A stretch of 64,000 nucleotides of DNA, from assembly GCA_029962745.1 (NCBI GenBank), contig CM057162.1, positions 7,819,080-7,883,079 of the forward strand, read 5' to 3'. The position numbers and the translations under genes were made by a program. The stretch is from Echinometra lucunter. Its lineage: Eukaryota > Echinodermata > Echinoidea > Camarodonta > Echinometridae. Below are positions 47,519 to 59,124 of this stretch, piece after piece. Positions within the stretch are counted from its first letter, which is position 1; each line of letters opens with the position of its first letter. Below the pieces are notes generated by a model that ran no database searches, was not told the origin of the DNA, and was given only the letters and a program-made list of their open reading frames with translations.

Positions 47519-50047
47519 TGCTTATTACATGTACCTTGAGTTTAATGTGCAACTCTTGATGGTACATGCAGTCATTAATATCATAAAACTGCAGAAGTGC
47601 TCTCACAGAAATTCAAATTGAAACCTTGTTTCTTTTACCTGTGTAGTCATGAAGAACAGTAGCATTCACACAATATGATGTTCATGGACAGTGACATAAA
47701 CTCTATTGTCACCTGACATGTAGGTGGAGAAATGTATTCACAACGTAAACTCTGAAAGTGTAAACTGTATTTGCAATACAGAGAGTAGACCATACACAGT
47801 TTACTGTGTACAGTAGAACATGTGAGTACTTTCATGTGAACAGTATCTTCGCACCATGTTTCTGTGTATGATCCATGCTTTATCTGAAATGACAGATTAT
47901 TTGAAAACGATGGGGTATGTTCATATCTACCCTTGATTAAAACGGGTAAATTTGGAGCACTGCTCTTTAGTACAAAACTCTACATACAGATATGAAAATT
48001 ACTGCATATGTGCATATTTAGCTTTCATGCGCATCTTTGCTCAAGTTTTCAGTATTCATCTGTGCATTGATGTATTTTGTTGTGTACAGCAAGAAAGGAC
48101 TGAAAAATTGAATCACTGTCTTATAGAGCCATACTTGCAATAAGATTTTACTCTTTTCTATTATTTGTTGCTCTGCTCAATATTCCAATATTCATCTGTG
48201 CATTATACTGTTTTCTAAGTGTAAAGTAGGAATAGAAGGAAAGTAGAAAATACATTCTTGTGTGTACATTAGGACTCAGACTTCTTGTTGCGTGAACACA
48301 GCTTGATTAAAAGCTGCATGAATGCATGTGTGACTCATAAAAGAGGCCTGCAGGAAAGGGGGGAATAAAGGTTATTTCACAGAAATTTGATGACTCTGTT
48401 ATATTGGTGATGGAGAAAATTAATTTATTCCCAAATTGGACTCTCCATGCCAAAATACGGTCTACAAGGTGTGTTTGCATTGGCACCAGACCTACGTCAA
48501 TAAATGTCAATATATGTAGCTGTGATCAAATAATGCTCCTTTCACATACATGCGTGTGTCCAAGTTTGGGGGTAGGAAACTTTCACTGTGCAAGGTACTG
48601 TGTAAAGTTGAGTAGATTGCAAAAGAAATGAATTTAAGACAATATTAGACTGTACATGTACATCAAAGAAATATCCTGTTTCTCTAGGAATCAGGCTGAT
48701 ATCTAAAAAGTAATTAATCAAGTGGTTGCATTCACATATGAACTCTCTAAATTTTGTGTTTGGGAATTCTTTATGCCTGCATTGGAAAGTACATTTAAGG
48801 TAGGAATCACCTAGTGCATGGGGATTTCTGTGATGAACAACAAGCAGTTAACTCTATAATCAAAGAATGATTAGCAGGGTATGGTTTGGTGATTAGCTTA
48901 TTTTATGAATATCTCCCTCTCTTTTCCTTTTTGTAGCTCCTGTCTATTCAATTTTCTGTGCTTGTATGCATTAAGCTACACCTTCTGTTCATCTGCTTAT
49001 AATCTTCCTTTCCAACTCTCGATCTTTTGCTGTATTTTCTATCCATAGATATCCATCATTTACTTGTGACATTTCTGACTCACTCCTTTTTCATTTTCTT
49101 TTTAATTTCTCCTTTGCTTTATGTTTGATTTTTTTATTTATTGTTTTTTAATTCATTTATTTATTTATTTATTATTATTATTTTTTTTTTTTTTTTGGGG
49201 GGGGGGTCTTCTATCTTTAATAATGCTTATGGCTTGTAACTAAAATCAATGCATCATTTTAGTTTGCTAAATTTATTCCCTCTTCTATCATTTTCTTTTT
49301 CAATCTTTTTTCTTTTGTTGCTTAAGTTTTTATCTTTAAATCTTCCTCTCCTTTTCACCACTTTCCCCATCTCTCTCCTCTCCTCTCTCTCTCTCTCTCT
49401 TTCTCTTTCTTTGTGGCCTGTTTATGAATCCATTCTCCAGTCTTTTACTCATTTCATAAAGAAACAAACACTTATGTGAATTTACCAGAGGGCATTGGAA
49501 GTCCAACGCCATCCAAGTTAATTACACCCCCAAACTGGATATTAATTTCATTTTGGGAGCAAAGGGGAAATGAGACTTAACTCATTTGATACTGGAACCA
49601 AATGGCCCCTGTATTATACCTATTGGTTAAAGGGATAGAAAGAAAAGAGGCCTTAGCTATAGATGAGATTGTAAAATAAAGCCTACTGTGGGAGAGAAAT
49701 TAGATGCAGAATAAAAGTCAACACCCGTGCACACAAACAGACAGAATGAGACAGGTATATGAGATATCAAAGGAGATGAATAAATAAAAAAAAAATCTGA
49801 AGAAGAGGGTTAGGCAAGTCCATGCTATAAGGTCTTTTTGATGTCTCATATGAAACAAAGTATTTTGTTAAATTCATAGAATTCCCAGCTCTAGGAAGGC
49901 TATTTTTAAAATACAGTTATCTGAAATACTGATTATCTTAAATTTGGATCAGTAACATTAGGGATAAAATAATTTGGACTTTTCCTATTAGAAATATACC
50001 TTATCTGTTGTAAAGTATCCATGATTGGGAAAAAGTAAAGTGATACC

Positions 50048-50240
50048 TTTCACTCAATAAATTGCACATTGTGTACATATTGTAAAAGTGGTACAATGTA
50101 ATTATATATTGTGTATATAATTATATAATTATATAATTATATAATTATATATACACATTATATAATTACATTGTACCACTATATAATTATATAATTATAT
50201 TGTATCACTTTTACAATATGTACAATGTAATTATATAATG
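50048..50240. repeat. AT-rich inverted repeat
   Basis: ACATATTGTAAAAGTGGTAC at the left pairs with GTATCACTTTTACAATATGT at the right, with ATATAATT repeats filling the middle. Two nested pairings (ACAATGTAATTATAT / ATATAATTACATTGT) are also visible. Confidence 0.85.
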
Positions 50241-50276
50241 TGTATGTTTATATTGAAGCTGTTATTACATAGAAGC

Positions 50277-50431
50277 TAGGGCTGTTACCGAACCGCCGAA
50301 CCGAACGGAAATTCGCCGAACATGGCACTTCCGAACAAGACCGAACCGAACCAAACTCAAAGGCCAAGTTTGGAAGTTCAGCAGTTTATAATACAGGATC
50401 ATTGATTCATGGTGCTAAATTTACAGCCCTA
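50277..50431. mobile_element. hAT-type MITE, 155 bp
   Basis: Exact 8 bp duplication ATAGAAGC (50269-50276 and 50432-50439). The ends TAGGGCTGTTACC and, reversed, TAGGGCTGTAAAT match each other. GAACCGAAC repeats follow the left end, as in the widespread TAGGGCTG-ended hAT MITEs of animals. Confidence 0.9.
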
Positions 50432-51024
50432 ATAGAAGCACATGTAGGAGTAAATTTATTTTAAATACTGTACAACTTCAGTACACGACCTAGGTACAGT
50501 GAACAAAACAAAAAAATTATTCTATTTATTCATGGTTTATTTCAATTTGTGAATGGCAGCCAATAGCTTGATTGCTCAAAATTTACATTTGAAACCGTAT
50601 GAGGATTCAATCAATGTTACTACAAGGAGATGATAATCTATTCAAATGATTTAATGAGTAATCACAAGTGAACAGAAAGATATAGGAGTAAAATCATCCT
50701 AAATTGATACCATTCCTTTGTTTTAAGGTAGCATTTATAAAGTTTTCTCATTGCTGCATAAACTTTGCTGTGATGTCATGTTTATTTCTTGAAGGTATTT
50801 CAAATTTCACACAACTAGATGTATTTCAGACAATGTTGTTTACTCTCAAAAAATATACCATCTCTAACTTAAATCAAAGTAGGTAGATCAATCTGCACTG
50901 TTGTAACTGCATACGTTGGCTTGTCAGTGTTTTTTTTCCCTGGGTGAATCCACCATAAGGCTGTTTCAAAATTCTCATTACCCACCCAAGGAAATTGCGT
51001 ATTGCTGATAGGAGATTCGATATT

Positions 51025-51524
51025 NNNNNNNNNNNNNNNNNNNNNNNNNNNNNNNNNNNNNNNNNNNNNNNNNNNNNNNNNNNNNNNNNNNNNNNNNNNN
51101 NNNNNNNNNNNNNNNNNNNNNNNNNNNNNNNNNNNNNNNNNNNNNNNNNNNNNNNNNNNNNNNNNNNNNNNNNNNNNNNNNNNNNNNNNNNNNNNNNNNN
51201 NNNNNNNNNNNNNNNNNNNNNNNNNNNNNNNNNNNNNNNNNNNNNNNNNNNNNNNNNNNNNNNNNNNNNNNNNNNNNNNNNNNNNNNNNNNNNNNNNNNN
51301 NNNNNNNNNNNNNNNNNNNNNNNNNNNNNNNNNNNNNNNNNNNNNNNNNNNNNNNNNNNNNNNNNNNNNNNNNNNNNNNNNNNNNNNNNNNNNNNNNNNN
51401 NNNNNNNNNNNNNNNNNNNNNNNNNNNNNNNNNNNNNNNNNNNNNNNNNNNNNNNNNNNNNNNNNNNNNNNNNNNNNNNNNNNNNNNNNNNNNNNNNNNN
51501 NNNNNNNNNNNNNNNNNNNNNNNN
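51025..51524. other. Assembly gap (500 N)
   Basis: Exactly 500 unknown bases. It immediately precedes the first CCG-array block, so the repeat probably broke the assembly. Confidence 0.95.
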
Positions 51525-51544
51525 TATTTCCGAACTGAAAAAGA

Positions 51545-51645
51545 ACACTTGATCCGCACACGGATCATCCCGGATCGTCAGTCTGGGGGTCATCCGTGTT
51601 AAGTCCGGTATCACCGTGTTCACACCGGTGACTCATCCGGCGAAG
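51545..51645. repeat. CCG-array block 1 (truncated at the gap)
   Basis: CACGGATCATCCCGGATCGT, then CATCCGTGTTAAGTCCGG and further CCG steps about 10 bp apart. Nearly identical to the start of the larger block at 52290, with one extra unit (CACCGTGTTC). It lies 20 bases after the N gap. Confidence 0.75.
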
Positions 51646-51716
51646 GGAAAAAGGGAAGTGAAGCGCTCGCTCGCCTTGCTCGCTTGCATTTACGTATTTT
51701 ATACCAATAGGTTTTG

Positions 51717-52015
51717 GAAGCGTCGTGGGTCTGGTGGTTCTGACTCTCGTCTTTCAATCAGAGGGTCGTGGGTTCGAATCCCAGCCATGGCGTTTTAATT
51801 TCCTTCAGCAAGAAATTCATCACATCGTGCTGCACTCACCCAGGTGAGGTGAATGGTACCTGGCAGGAATTCATTCCTTGAAATGCTTGCCGCGCTGTAA
51901 AGGCTGCCGGGCTAAAGCTGGGGTAATAGTATCCAAGTCCTTTGAAGCGCAGAGAGACGTTATATCATAACGTGACATGCGCTATACAAGAACTGTATAT
52001 TATTATTATTAATAT
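51717..52015 (+). mobile_element. Full-length tRNA-derived SINE
   Basis: The tRNA-like head holds TCTGGTGGTTCTGA (A box) and GGGTTCGAATCCCAGCC (perfect B box) 40 bp apart, an RNA polymerase III promoter. The body runs through CCCAGGTGAGGTGAATGGTACC and GTCCTTTGAAGCGCAGAGAG to ATGCGCTATACAAGAACTGT and ends in TATTATTATTATT. A LINE-like GCGCTATA...(ATT)n tail suggests mobilisation by a LINE with that 3' end. It is not a functional tRNA: no cloverleaf anticodon arm is evident. Confidence 0.9.
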
Positions 52016-52120
52016 GATAACCTACTTTTCTAATGGAAGAAAATCGGTTTGTGTCTTATGTCTCTATCTAATGTTAGGCCTATACTATTCCTTCACTCAT
52101 AGAATGTTAGTAATATAACC

Positions 52121-52275
52121 TGGGCCCCGTTTCATAAAAGTTGTTATGAATAACTAGCTGCAATAAATGTTACAAAGTACAAGCTACTGGAATCCTTGCA
52201 TCTGATTGGCTGAGAGCAAATTTGTCATAGAAATGTGGCACTTGTTACTGATAACAAGTTTTATGAAACGGGGTC
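52121..52275. mobile_element. MITE with GGCCCCGTTTCATAAAA ends
   Basis: GGGCCCCGTTTCATAAAAGT ... ACAAGTTTTATGAAACGGGG form the terminal inverted repeat. The middle has CATCTGATTGGCTGAGAGCA. This end type is very common in echinoderm and other marine invertebrate DNA. No clear target duplication. Confidence 0.8.
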
Positions 52276-52289
52276 TAAAGGGGCTTTAC

Positions 52290-52592
52290 ACCTTCACGGA
52301 TCGCAACACGGATCATCCCGGATCGTCAGTCTGGGGTCATCCGTGTTAAGTCCGGTATCACCGGTGACTCATCCGGCGTTATCCGTAGTGTACCGGCATA
52401 TCCGGGAGAAAAATTGAGCTTGTCCAATTTTTCATCCCAGAGTACACGGATGAAAAAACCATCCGTATTCATCCTGGTAGGCACCGTGTACCTCCGTGTA
52501 GCCACCTTGTACCTCCGTGTAGCCACCGAATGCATCCGGGAGTCTCCGTGTATACACCGGTGGGTCCGTATTAACACCCTAGTCATCCGGGT
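52290..52592. repeat. Helically phased CCG array, block 2
   Basis: CCG (or CC at the same phase) occurs at 52341, 52352, 52361, 52373, 52383, 52393, 52402, then 52463, 52473, 52484, 52494, 52505, 52515, 52526, 52536, 52546, 52557, 52566, 52577 and 52587. Steps are 9-12 bp, and the mean over 52341-52587 is close to 10.3. The unit is roughly WCCGTGTANNC. The 60 bp break at 52403-52462 keeps phase within a base or two. The left edge reads CACGGATCATCCCGGATCGT. No coding interpretation fits a 10-11 bp period. Confidence 0.8.
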
Positions 52593-53185
52593 TTCGAAAT
52601 TTTCTTTGTTTTTCTACACAACGAACAATTTTTTTATGTGACAACCAAACATGGACGTATCAAACGTGAAACAGCAGACCCCTCCTTTTCCTTGCACGAT
52701 TTTTTGGACTTTGTTTCAATTTCCGGCTTGTTGCGGGAAGAAAAAGGCAACTACAACTACCAGTTTGACCTTTACGGTTCTAACAAGCAGGAGCACTAGC
52801 AAACTGATGGGGTTTATTGGCTTGCTGCCCCATACATTTTTTTTCACGACCTTTTTTTCCCATTTATTGTTTGTATTTCTTCAACAATGTCTTGCAGCAA
52901 ATTTTCTTTAATATCTACCCGACTAGACTTTGTATGCTTTTTTTCTTCATTTTACTTTCCCTACCCCCCCCATTTTTTTTTTTTTTTTTTTTGGGGGGGG
53001 GGGGCTTGTCAGCAGCAGCCGGGCCCTTCCTGATTTCTATATTTTTGGCCATATAGCAAAGCCTCCACCCGAAATATTTTGGGGGCATTCTAGATGGGGT
53101 ATATGTAAAAAAAAAAACAACACGTAAACCTAATCGCTCAAGAAGCATATAGCAAAGTAAATGACCGAATATTCTTATAATAACA

Positions 53186-53186
<1 letters not shown>

Positions 53187-53243
<57 letters not shown>

Positions 53244-53635
53244 TAATAATAATACAAGGATATTTATAATGCACCAAATCCACATGACTAATGTGCTCAA
53301 GGCGCAATGGAGAAGAAAAGATTATTACACTAGGGAAAAGTACATGAAAAAGGAAGAAGAGGGAGAAAAAGAACAACAGAGTGAAAGTCGATCTACTGGA
53401 AAGCAATTTTGAATAAGTGAGTTTTGAGGGCATTCTTAAAACATTCTACACTTGAAATATACGAATTTCTTTGGAAATTGATTCATAGATAAGGTCCAGC
53501 ATATGCAAATGACCGATCCCCATGATTTCTTAGTTTTTGGGACAACAAGCAATTTAGAATCAGATGATTTTAAGCATCTAGGAGGATTATAAGGCATTCT
53601 TATGAACATATTTAGAAATATTAATAACAACATGG
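53187..53635 (-). mobile_element. LINE 3' end (RT C-terminus, 3' UTR, (ATT)n tail)
   Basis: On the minus strand, read across small frameshifts: DSKLLVVPKTKKSWGDRSFA, AYAGPYLWNQLPKEIR, FKNALKTHLFKIAF and stop. A GCGCCTTGAGCAC block and about 22 ATT units at 53187-53253 follow. The LL.VP.T....GDR.F....P.LWN.LP.EIR and LKTHLF motifs are the C-terminal signature of CR1/L2-like LINE polyproteins. Probably the distal end of the RT at 55360-56125, separated by inserted DNA. Confidence 0.75.
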
Positions 53636-53640
53636 TCATA

Positions 53641-53925
53641 TCATCCGTCAGTTCTCCCGGGATATCCCAGCAGAGAACGTACACTTCAGTGAAAGGACCG
53701 TGTAAGGGTCCAGTAACATCCGTGCTCCCTTGTAATCCGTATTCGCTCCATGGACTTCTCCGGCAAGTCCGTGTTGCTGCCTTGTCTACCCTTGTAGACA
53801 CCGTACTTGTCCGTACTTTTCCATATAAATACCTAGTTGGGACCGTATTCACTCAGGCACTGTGACGAAAATCGCGACGTTGCATCCCGGAACACCACGG
53901 ATTCAGATCCGGGATGATCGGCCTG
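53641..53925. repeat. Helically phased CCG array, block 3
   Basis: ATCCGT/ACCGT steps at 53645, 53657, 53698, 53720, 53737, 53760, 53769, 53801, 53811 and 53843, with CC at intermediate positions on the same 10-11 bp phase and orientation as block 2. The right edge, reversed, contains GATCATCCCGGATC, the same 14 bases as the left edge of block 2. The two blocks are therefore plausibly one element split by the LINE-bearing insert at about 52600-53635. Confidence 0.7.
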
Positions 53926-53999
53926 AATATCACTCCAAGAAATCGAGGCGGCAAGTTGACCAAGAAAGAGATACACTGGCCTGGATTAAAACGAAAAAA

Positions 54000-55190
54000 A
54001 TCATTTTTTTTTTCCATCGCTCACTCGCTACTCTCGCTCCTAAAAGCTAGAAACAAGATGAATTCAGGTAGCAAGCAGCTTATTTCAGCAGCGAGATTCC
54101 AAAATATCATATTGATATTTGGGTAGTGTAAATGTATCAAATACGGTTGAAAGTTTTTCTTTAGAGAAAGCACTTTTTATTTTTGCAAGAATCTTTTGTT
54201 GTTTGATGACTTAAATTTTCTGTCGTCTCTGATTCATATTTAAAATGTCCTCATAGAATGATGAGAAGGCCATAGCGTACAGACCAATAGAAGTAACACT
54301 AGCTTTTGATCCTCTTGAACATATTTTATAGTTCATTAGGTGGTCAAAAACTGTCTTCCAGGGGAAGTGGTAGAAGTGACAATTCTTTATCAAAATACAT
54401 GATGGAATTAACTACGAGATCTCTAACTTATACATGTACATTTGATATCTCACTTGCCGAATTTGTTTGCTTTCCCTAACTATCTTTATCTAAATGTAAT
54501 ACGAGCGAGTGCGGCGAGCAAGGAAAATCTATATACTGTTTATTATGGTAGAAGTGATAATTCTTCATTAAGTACACGCAGGGCCTATAGACCAATTCCA
54601 CAACGCGAGAGGGCGGCAGACTGGTCAACATACTGCAGTATGCACTCCAAGTTTTATAGTACACAAGTCAATAGTGCGTGATGTACATCATTCGATTTTT
54701 TCTATTTTGGACCATATATGCAGATTTTTAATGTTAGCAATGAGGAATAATCAGGGAAGTTCAGGTCGCAGCTGTGCGGTGCTCAAATGCCACAACAATT
54801 GGAGAAAGCTTAAAATTGGAAGCTGAGTGCAAATTCACTCGCCTTTGACTCATGAAGCCTGTTTGTGTGAGAAGCCGTACTCCCTTCACAGGTTTTCGTA
54901 AGGAATGTGAAAGGAAATTCGTCTCCAGTGTGTAAAAACATCTACAGAAAGGACTTAGAAGTCAAGATACATTATTATTATGTAGTTTGGCGCACAATTT
55001 AATGAGTGGAAAACATGTAAACAAGGTAACATTAAGGGCTCCCGTTTACCGTGGCAGTGCAGTACCGCGAGTGCGACAGTGCCAGCAGTGGGGCTGCCAT
55101 GCTGCGATCGAACTTTTACATAGTGTGCTTCTCTAAATTCAAAGCAAAGTCTACTCATAACTTAACCCTCCTTTGTTTCCAAAGGTAATA
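54000..55190. other. No gene seen; old repeat
   Basis: 54020-54125 (CGCTCACTCGCTACTC, CTAAAAGCTAGAAACAA, TTTCAGCAGCGAG, ATATTTGGGTAG) repeats a stretch of the 2.7 kb element at about 2450-2545, so the same repeat family is present. The remainder is unassigned. Confidence 0.5.
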
Positions 55191-55359
55191 GTTGCAAATT
55201 TTAGTGATTCTTTATAAATAATGTAATTAGAACCAAATATTTTGTTTTATATATTTATGTTTTTATTGGAAAAAAATCATAGAGAATCAAATATTTACAA
55301 ATGATTTACATGATCAGAATAAAAAATCACTAAACATAAAAGAGAGTAGTTGGGAAAAA

Positions 55360-56125
55360 ATTGGAAACCAAATATGATTTTCATTGCACGTTTTTGCATT
55401 TTTCTATATCATCAGTGTGCTTTTTAGTTAAAGCTGAATAAAACAGAGGTACACAATATTCCAAAATAGGTCTGACGTATCCTGTGTACACAGTAATAAG
55501 ATCGAATATAGGTAAATTGAAATGTTTCAGTTACGTAACATGAACAGTTGTTTGTTGCACTTTATCATTTCACCGACTTGAGTATCCCATTTCAGGCTTC
55601 AGGTTTTCAGGCTGAAAATAAACACCAAAATTTTAACAACACTGGCCTCGTTCATAGGTATTTCATCAATATACAAATGTTGCTGTTTAATAAACGAGAT
55701 GGTCATAAAATGCATTTACTTGGATTGAGTTACTTGGATGAGTTATTAGTCAAAGACCAAAGACCAACAAAGAATCAATTTCTCTTTGGCATCTGGGATG
55801 GTTTATTTTGATTCCTAGCCTCAACAATTGTTAAATCATCAACATACTTGTAGAAAGGTAAAGGACAATCATTACAAGCATCATTTACCATGATCAAAAA
55901 CAACACCGGCCGAGTTTAGTTCCCTGCAGAACGCCTTGCATTACAGTCTTTGATATCAGAAATATGACCATTATATTTTACAACCTGTTGTCTACGGTGC
56001 AAGAAGTCAATAATCAATGAAATGATACATGGCTGTACATTTAACGTATCACTTTGTGAATTAGATGTGTGATCAATTCGATCAAAGGCATTGGAAAAAT
56101 CTGTCAATACCATAGTTAAAATGCT
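55360..56125 (-). mobile_element. LINE reverse transcriptase fragment
   Basis: Minus-strand translation across frameshifts gives MVLTDFSNAFDRIDHT (box with the first catalytic Asp), FLHRRQQVVKYNGHISD, GVLQGTKLGPVLFLIMVND (frame slip at LG/PV), FYKYVDDLTIVEAR with the YVDD catalytic box at 55835-55846, and, near 55480-55370, ILEYCVPLFYSALTKKHTDD and EKMQKRAMKIIF. These are the palm and thumb motifs of a CR1/L2-like non-LTR RT. The reading frame is broken, so it is inactive. The N-terminal part and endonuclease are missing; the plus-side border is the tandem repeat at 56130. Confidence 0.85.
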
Positions 56126-56129
56126 TGTA

Positions 56130-56634
56130 GTCACGGTTGCAAAGTTATGTGTGATAAGAGAGTCTTGCACGTCAACTTTAACATTTGACCTGAAATGACC
56201 TTTGACCTTACCATGTGACCTCTGACTGGACAATAAGATGCAGGTCCCCTTAGTGCATCTACAACCCAAGTTTGATTGAACAGTGTCACACAGTTGCAGG
56301 AGTTTTGTGTCATAAGAGAGTCTTTGCACGTAAATTTTAACGTTGACCTAAAATGACCTTTGACCTTACCATGTGACCTCTGACTAGAGCATAACATGCA
56401 GGTCCGCTTAGGGCATCTACAACCCAAGTTTGGTTGAAAAGTGAGTCACGGTTGCAGAGTTTTGTGTCATAAGAGAGTCTTGCACGTAAACTTAACGTTT
56501 GACCTGAAATGACCTTTGACCTTACCATGTGACCTCTGACTGGACCATAACATGCAGGTCCCCTTAGTGCATCTACAACCCAAGTTTGGTTGAAAAGTGA
56601 GTCACGGTTGCCAAGTTATCTTTCATAACGTTTG
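56130..56634. repeat. About 150 bp tandem repeat, three and a half units
   Basis: Each unit has AAGAGAGTCTTGCACGT, TGACCTGAAATGACCTTTGA, CCTTACCATGTGACCTCTGA, TGCAGGTCC and CATCTACAACCCAAGTTTG in order. TGACCTTTGACCT inside is a direct-repeat nuclear-receptor-like half-site pair. It runs straight into the GACGGAC satellite. Confidence 0.9.
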
Positions 56635-56635
56635 T

Positions 56636-56784
56636 GACGGACGGACGGACGACGGACGGACGACGGGACGGACGACGGACGGACGACGGACGGACGACGG
56701 ACGGACGACGGACGGACGACGGACGGACGACGACGGACGACATTTGGATCCCTTAGTCTCGCCTTCACCTCCGGTGGGCGAGAC
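56636..56784. repeat. (GACGGACGGAC)n satellite and its conserved end
   Basis: About 105 bp of GACGGACGGAC units (the period is mostly 12, with slips), then ATTTGGATCCCTTAGTCTCG and GGTGGGCGAGACAAAAA. Together with the tandem repeat before it this looks like one dispersed element. It joins the copy C homology at 56795. Confidence 0.85.
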
Positions 56785-57058
56785 AAAAAGGAACGGTGCC
56801 ATGTGTCAACTCACTGAAACCGAGTTGGCCAAACTCTGTAATAAAGGGCTCTGCATCAAATTATTACATGTATCTAGCTTCCTCTTGGGGAAAAAAATCC
56901 ACACTGGTTTCATTTCTCAGTTTTCCTTTCTCACCTTTGCACAACCACACATGTCTTTACAACCAAACCAGAGTAAAGAAGGGAAAGTGTGTCAGTGAGA
57001 ACAAGACAGGGAGACAGACGGAGGGAGGGAGGGAGGGAGAGAGAGAGAGAGAGAGGGG

Positions 57059-57101
<43 letters not shown>

Positions 57102-58717
57102 TGTGTGTGTGCATTGTAAAAGAGGGACAGAGAAACGTACAATTATATCAAAGTTAATGATTTTTTATTTAATGCAATATTATTACATCATTGCCATATA
57201 TGTAAACAAATAGCACTATATGTTCTCATGAATATAATTGTGCAAACTATTAAAAAATACAAACAAAAAAAATAAATAAAACTACAAAATTAAAAAAAAA
57301 ACACAAGTACAAACTGCACAATAATTACATAAGCATACGAAAGTCCACTTTGCATTTCGTTTGCATTTTTTTTTTCTTTCTTATTTCATTATTTCAGCAT
57401 AAAATCTGTTGTGGTATAGTCTCTGGCTGCATTCCACATACATTTCCAAACTGGGAATGGGAATTCCTCCATATTATCAGTGAGCTTATATCCTTGAAAT
57501 CCATCATTTTCACAGCAAAAAACAAGCAAAACGTATGGAAATCGTATGGGGAAGATGGAAATATCAAAGTTCTACGATACATTCATTAATATGATTTTTA
57601 AAAAGATACTACTCTGCAAGAATACACTTTCCTGGCAGTTCAAAGGATCATAAAATTACAGTACAAAAATCACTAGTCCCAACAATACATCTTTACATAA
57701 TCAATTTATCAATTTAGACTATTACATACATGTGTTGAAAAGAACATCCCTAAAGGAACCTATAAAAACAACAACAAAGTAACTGTAAATCTACACATGC
57801 TTTGCATTTGCACAAATCTATCTACATTTCATATTACTGTATACATTTTGCTTCTTTGATGACATTTGGTAATAAATAAAATCAAAGGTACTTTGTGTCT
57901 TTGAATATGAAACTGATTCTGTCCAAATTTAACTCTGAAATATAATGTTTAACAAAGTGGTATGCATAATACAGGCCATCAAAATGCTGAGAGTGGACAA
58001 TGGAAGAGTTGGGGGGGGGAGCATTGTAAAATTAACAATTGGTGCCCCCTCAACGCACTGTCTCCTCCCAGTATTCTGGCGTACCTGTGTTCAAGTATTA
58101 GAAAGCAAATTAAGTACTGTTTATCTGATATTTATGAATGTTTTCTGTTTAGGAATGACTGCAGAACATTCCACCTTACAAATGAGCTTATCCTTGACCC
58201 TATCCCGGACCCTACTCCATATTACCCTGAAGCTGACCCTAACCTAATAATCTGAACCCTAACCCTACACCATTTTGTATTGCATTGTGGGCTATTCTGC
58301 AGTTAAGCACAATACTCTCAGTTACTCCCTGCTTGTTCACAAAATAGGGAAATATCTATCTGGTGCCATATTCCATGCGGCCGAAGCACACCATTGAAGG
58401 TAGACATTTCCTGTATATCGTAAGAACAAGCAGGGGGTGGTAACATTTGTACCTTTTTAAGTGTAGATCTACATGAATTTTTTAGTGTAAATGGGAAGGT
58501 TACAATGAAAACATAATTCATTTTTTCAGATACTTTGGTCTATTTACCACTTTACAATAAAATGCGAAGATCAGCTAGGTGCATGGATGCAACAAGATCA
58601 AGCGCATGCATGCGAGCAGCTATCATGGAATACAGAATATATTCAGTGATGATTTAGCACATGCACACAAATATTAAAAAAAAAACAACATCCAACATAC
58701 AAGTACGGGTCTATGAC

Positions 58718-59124
58718 CCCTTTTACACTAAGCCTTGGGCCGTGGCCAGCGCTTGGTGTAAAAGCTAAAAATCAAATGCGGGGCCAAACGTGGGCCCAAT
58801 TTCGGACCAGCTCTGGAGGGAGTCTCGACCGCGGCCAGTTTTGGTGTGACCACGGCCAGTTTTGGTGTAAACGCGGAGCGGGGCCAAATGCGAGGCCATC
58901 TTCCGTTTTCAATGATGTCATAAAGCCAATATTGTAGAATTACAAACACTGATCAGTGAGTACAAACCGGGCGTGCGGGGGTAAACAAGGCTTTGTCAAA
59001 TCAGAGTGTGTCAAATGTAGAGCACTCCTACGACAAAACTTTGAAAGGATCTAGATACAGGCCGCGGTCCCAATGTAAACACACAAATTCCAGGGCTGAG
59101 CTGTGGCTGCTTGGTGTAAAAGGG
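58718..59124. mobile_element. 407 bp TIR MITE, copy C only
   Basis: A 9 bp duplication GTCTATGAC (58709-58717 and 59125-59133) flanks ends CCCTTTTACAC and GTGTAAAAGGG. Copy A has a single GTCTATGA at the same place (about 11485-11492, minus strand). The interior is unusually GC/CpG-rich, with TTGGTGTAAA or TTGGTGTGA four times and GCGGCCAGTTTTGG. A 9 bp duplication would fit a Mutator-like superfamily, but this is not certain. Confidence 0.85.

Noticed and set aside
51740..51790. A functional tRNA gene
   Set aside because: A and B boxes are present but no complete cloverleaf can be drawn, and the sequence continues into a SINE body and (ATT)n tail.
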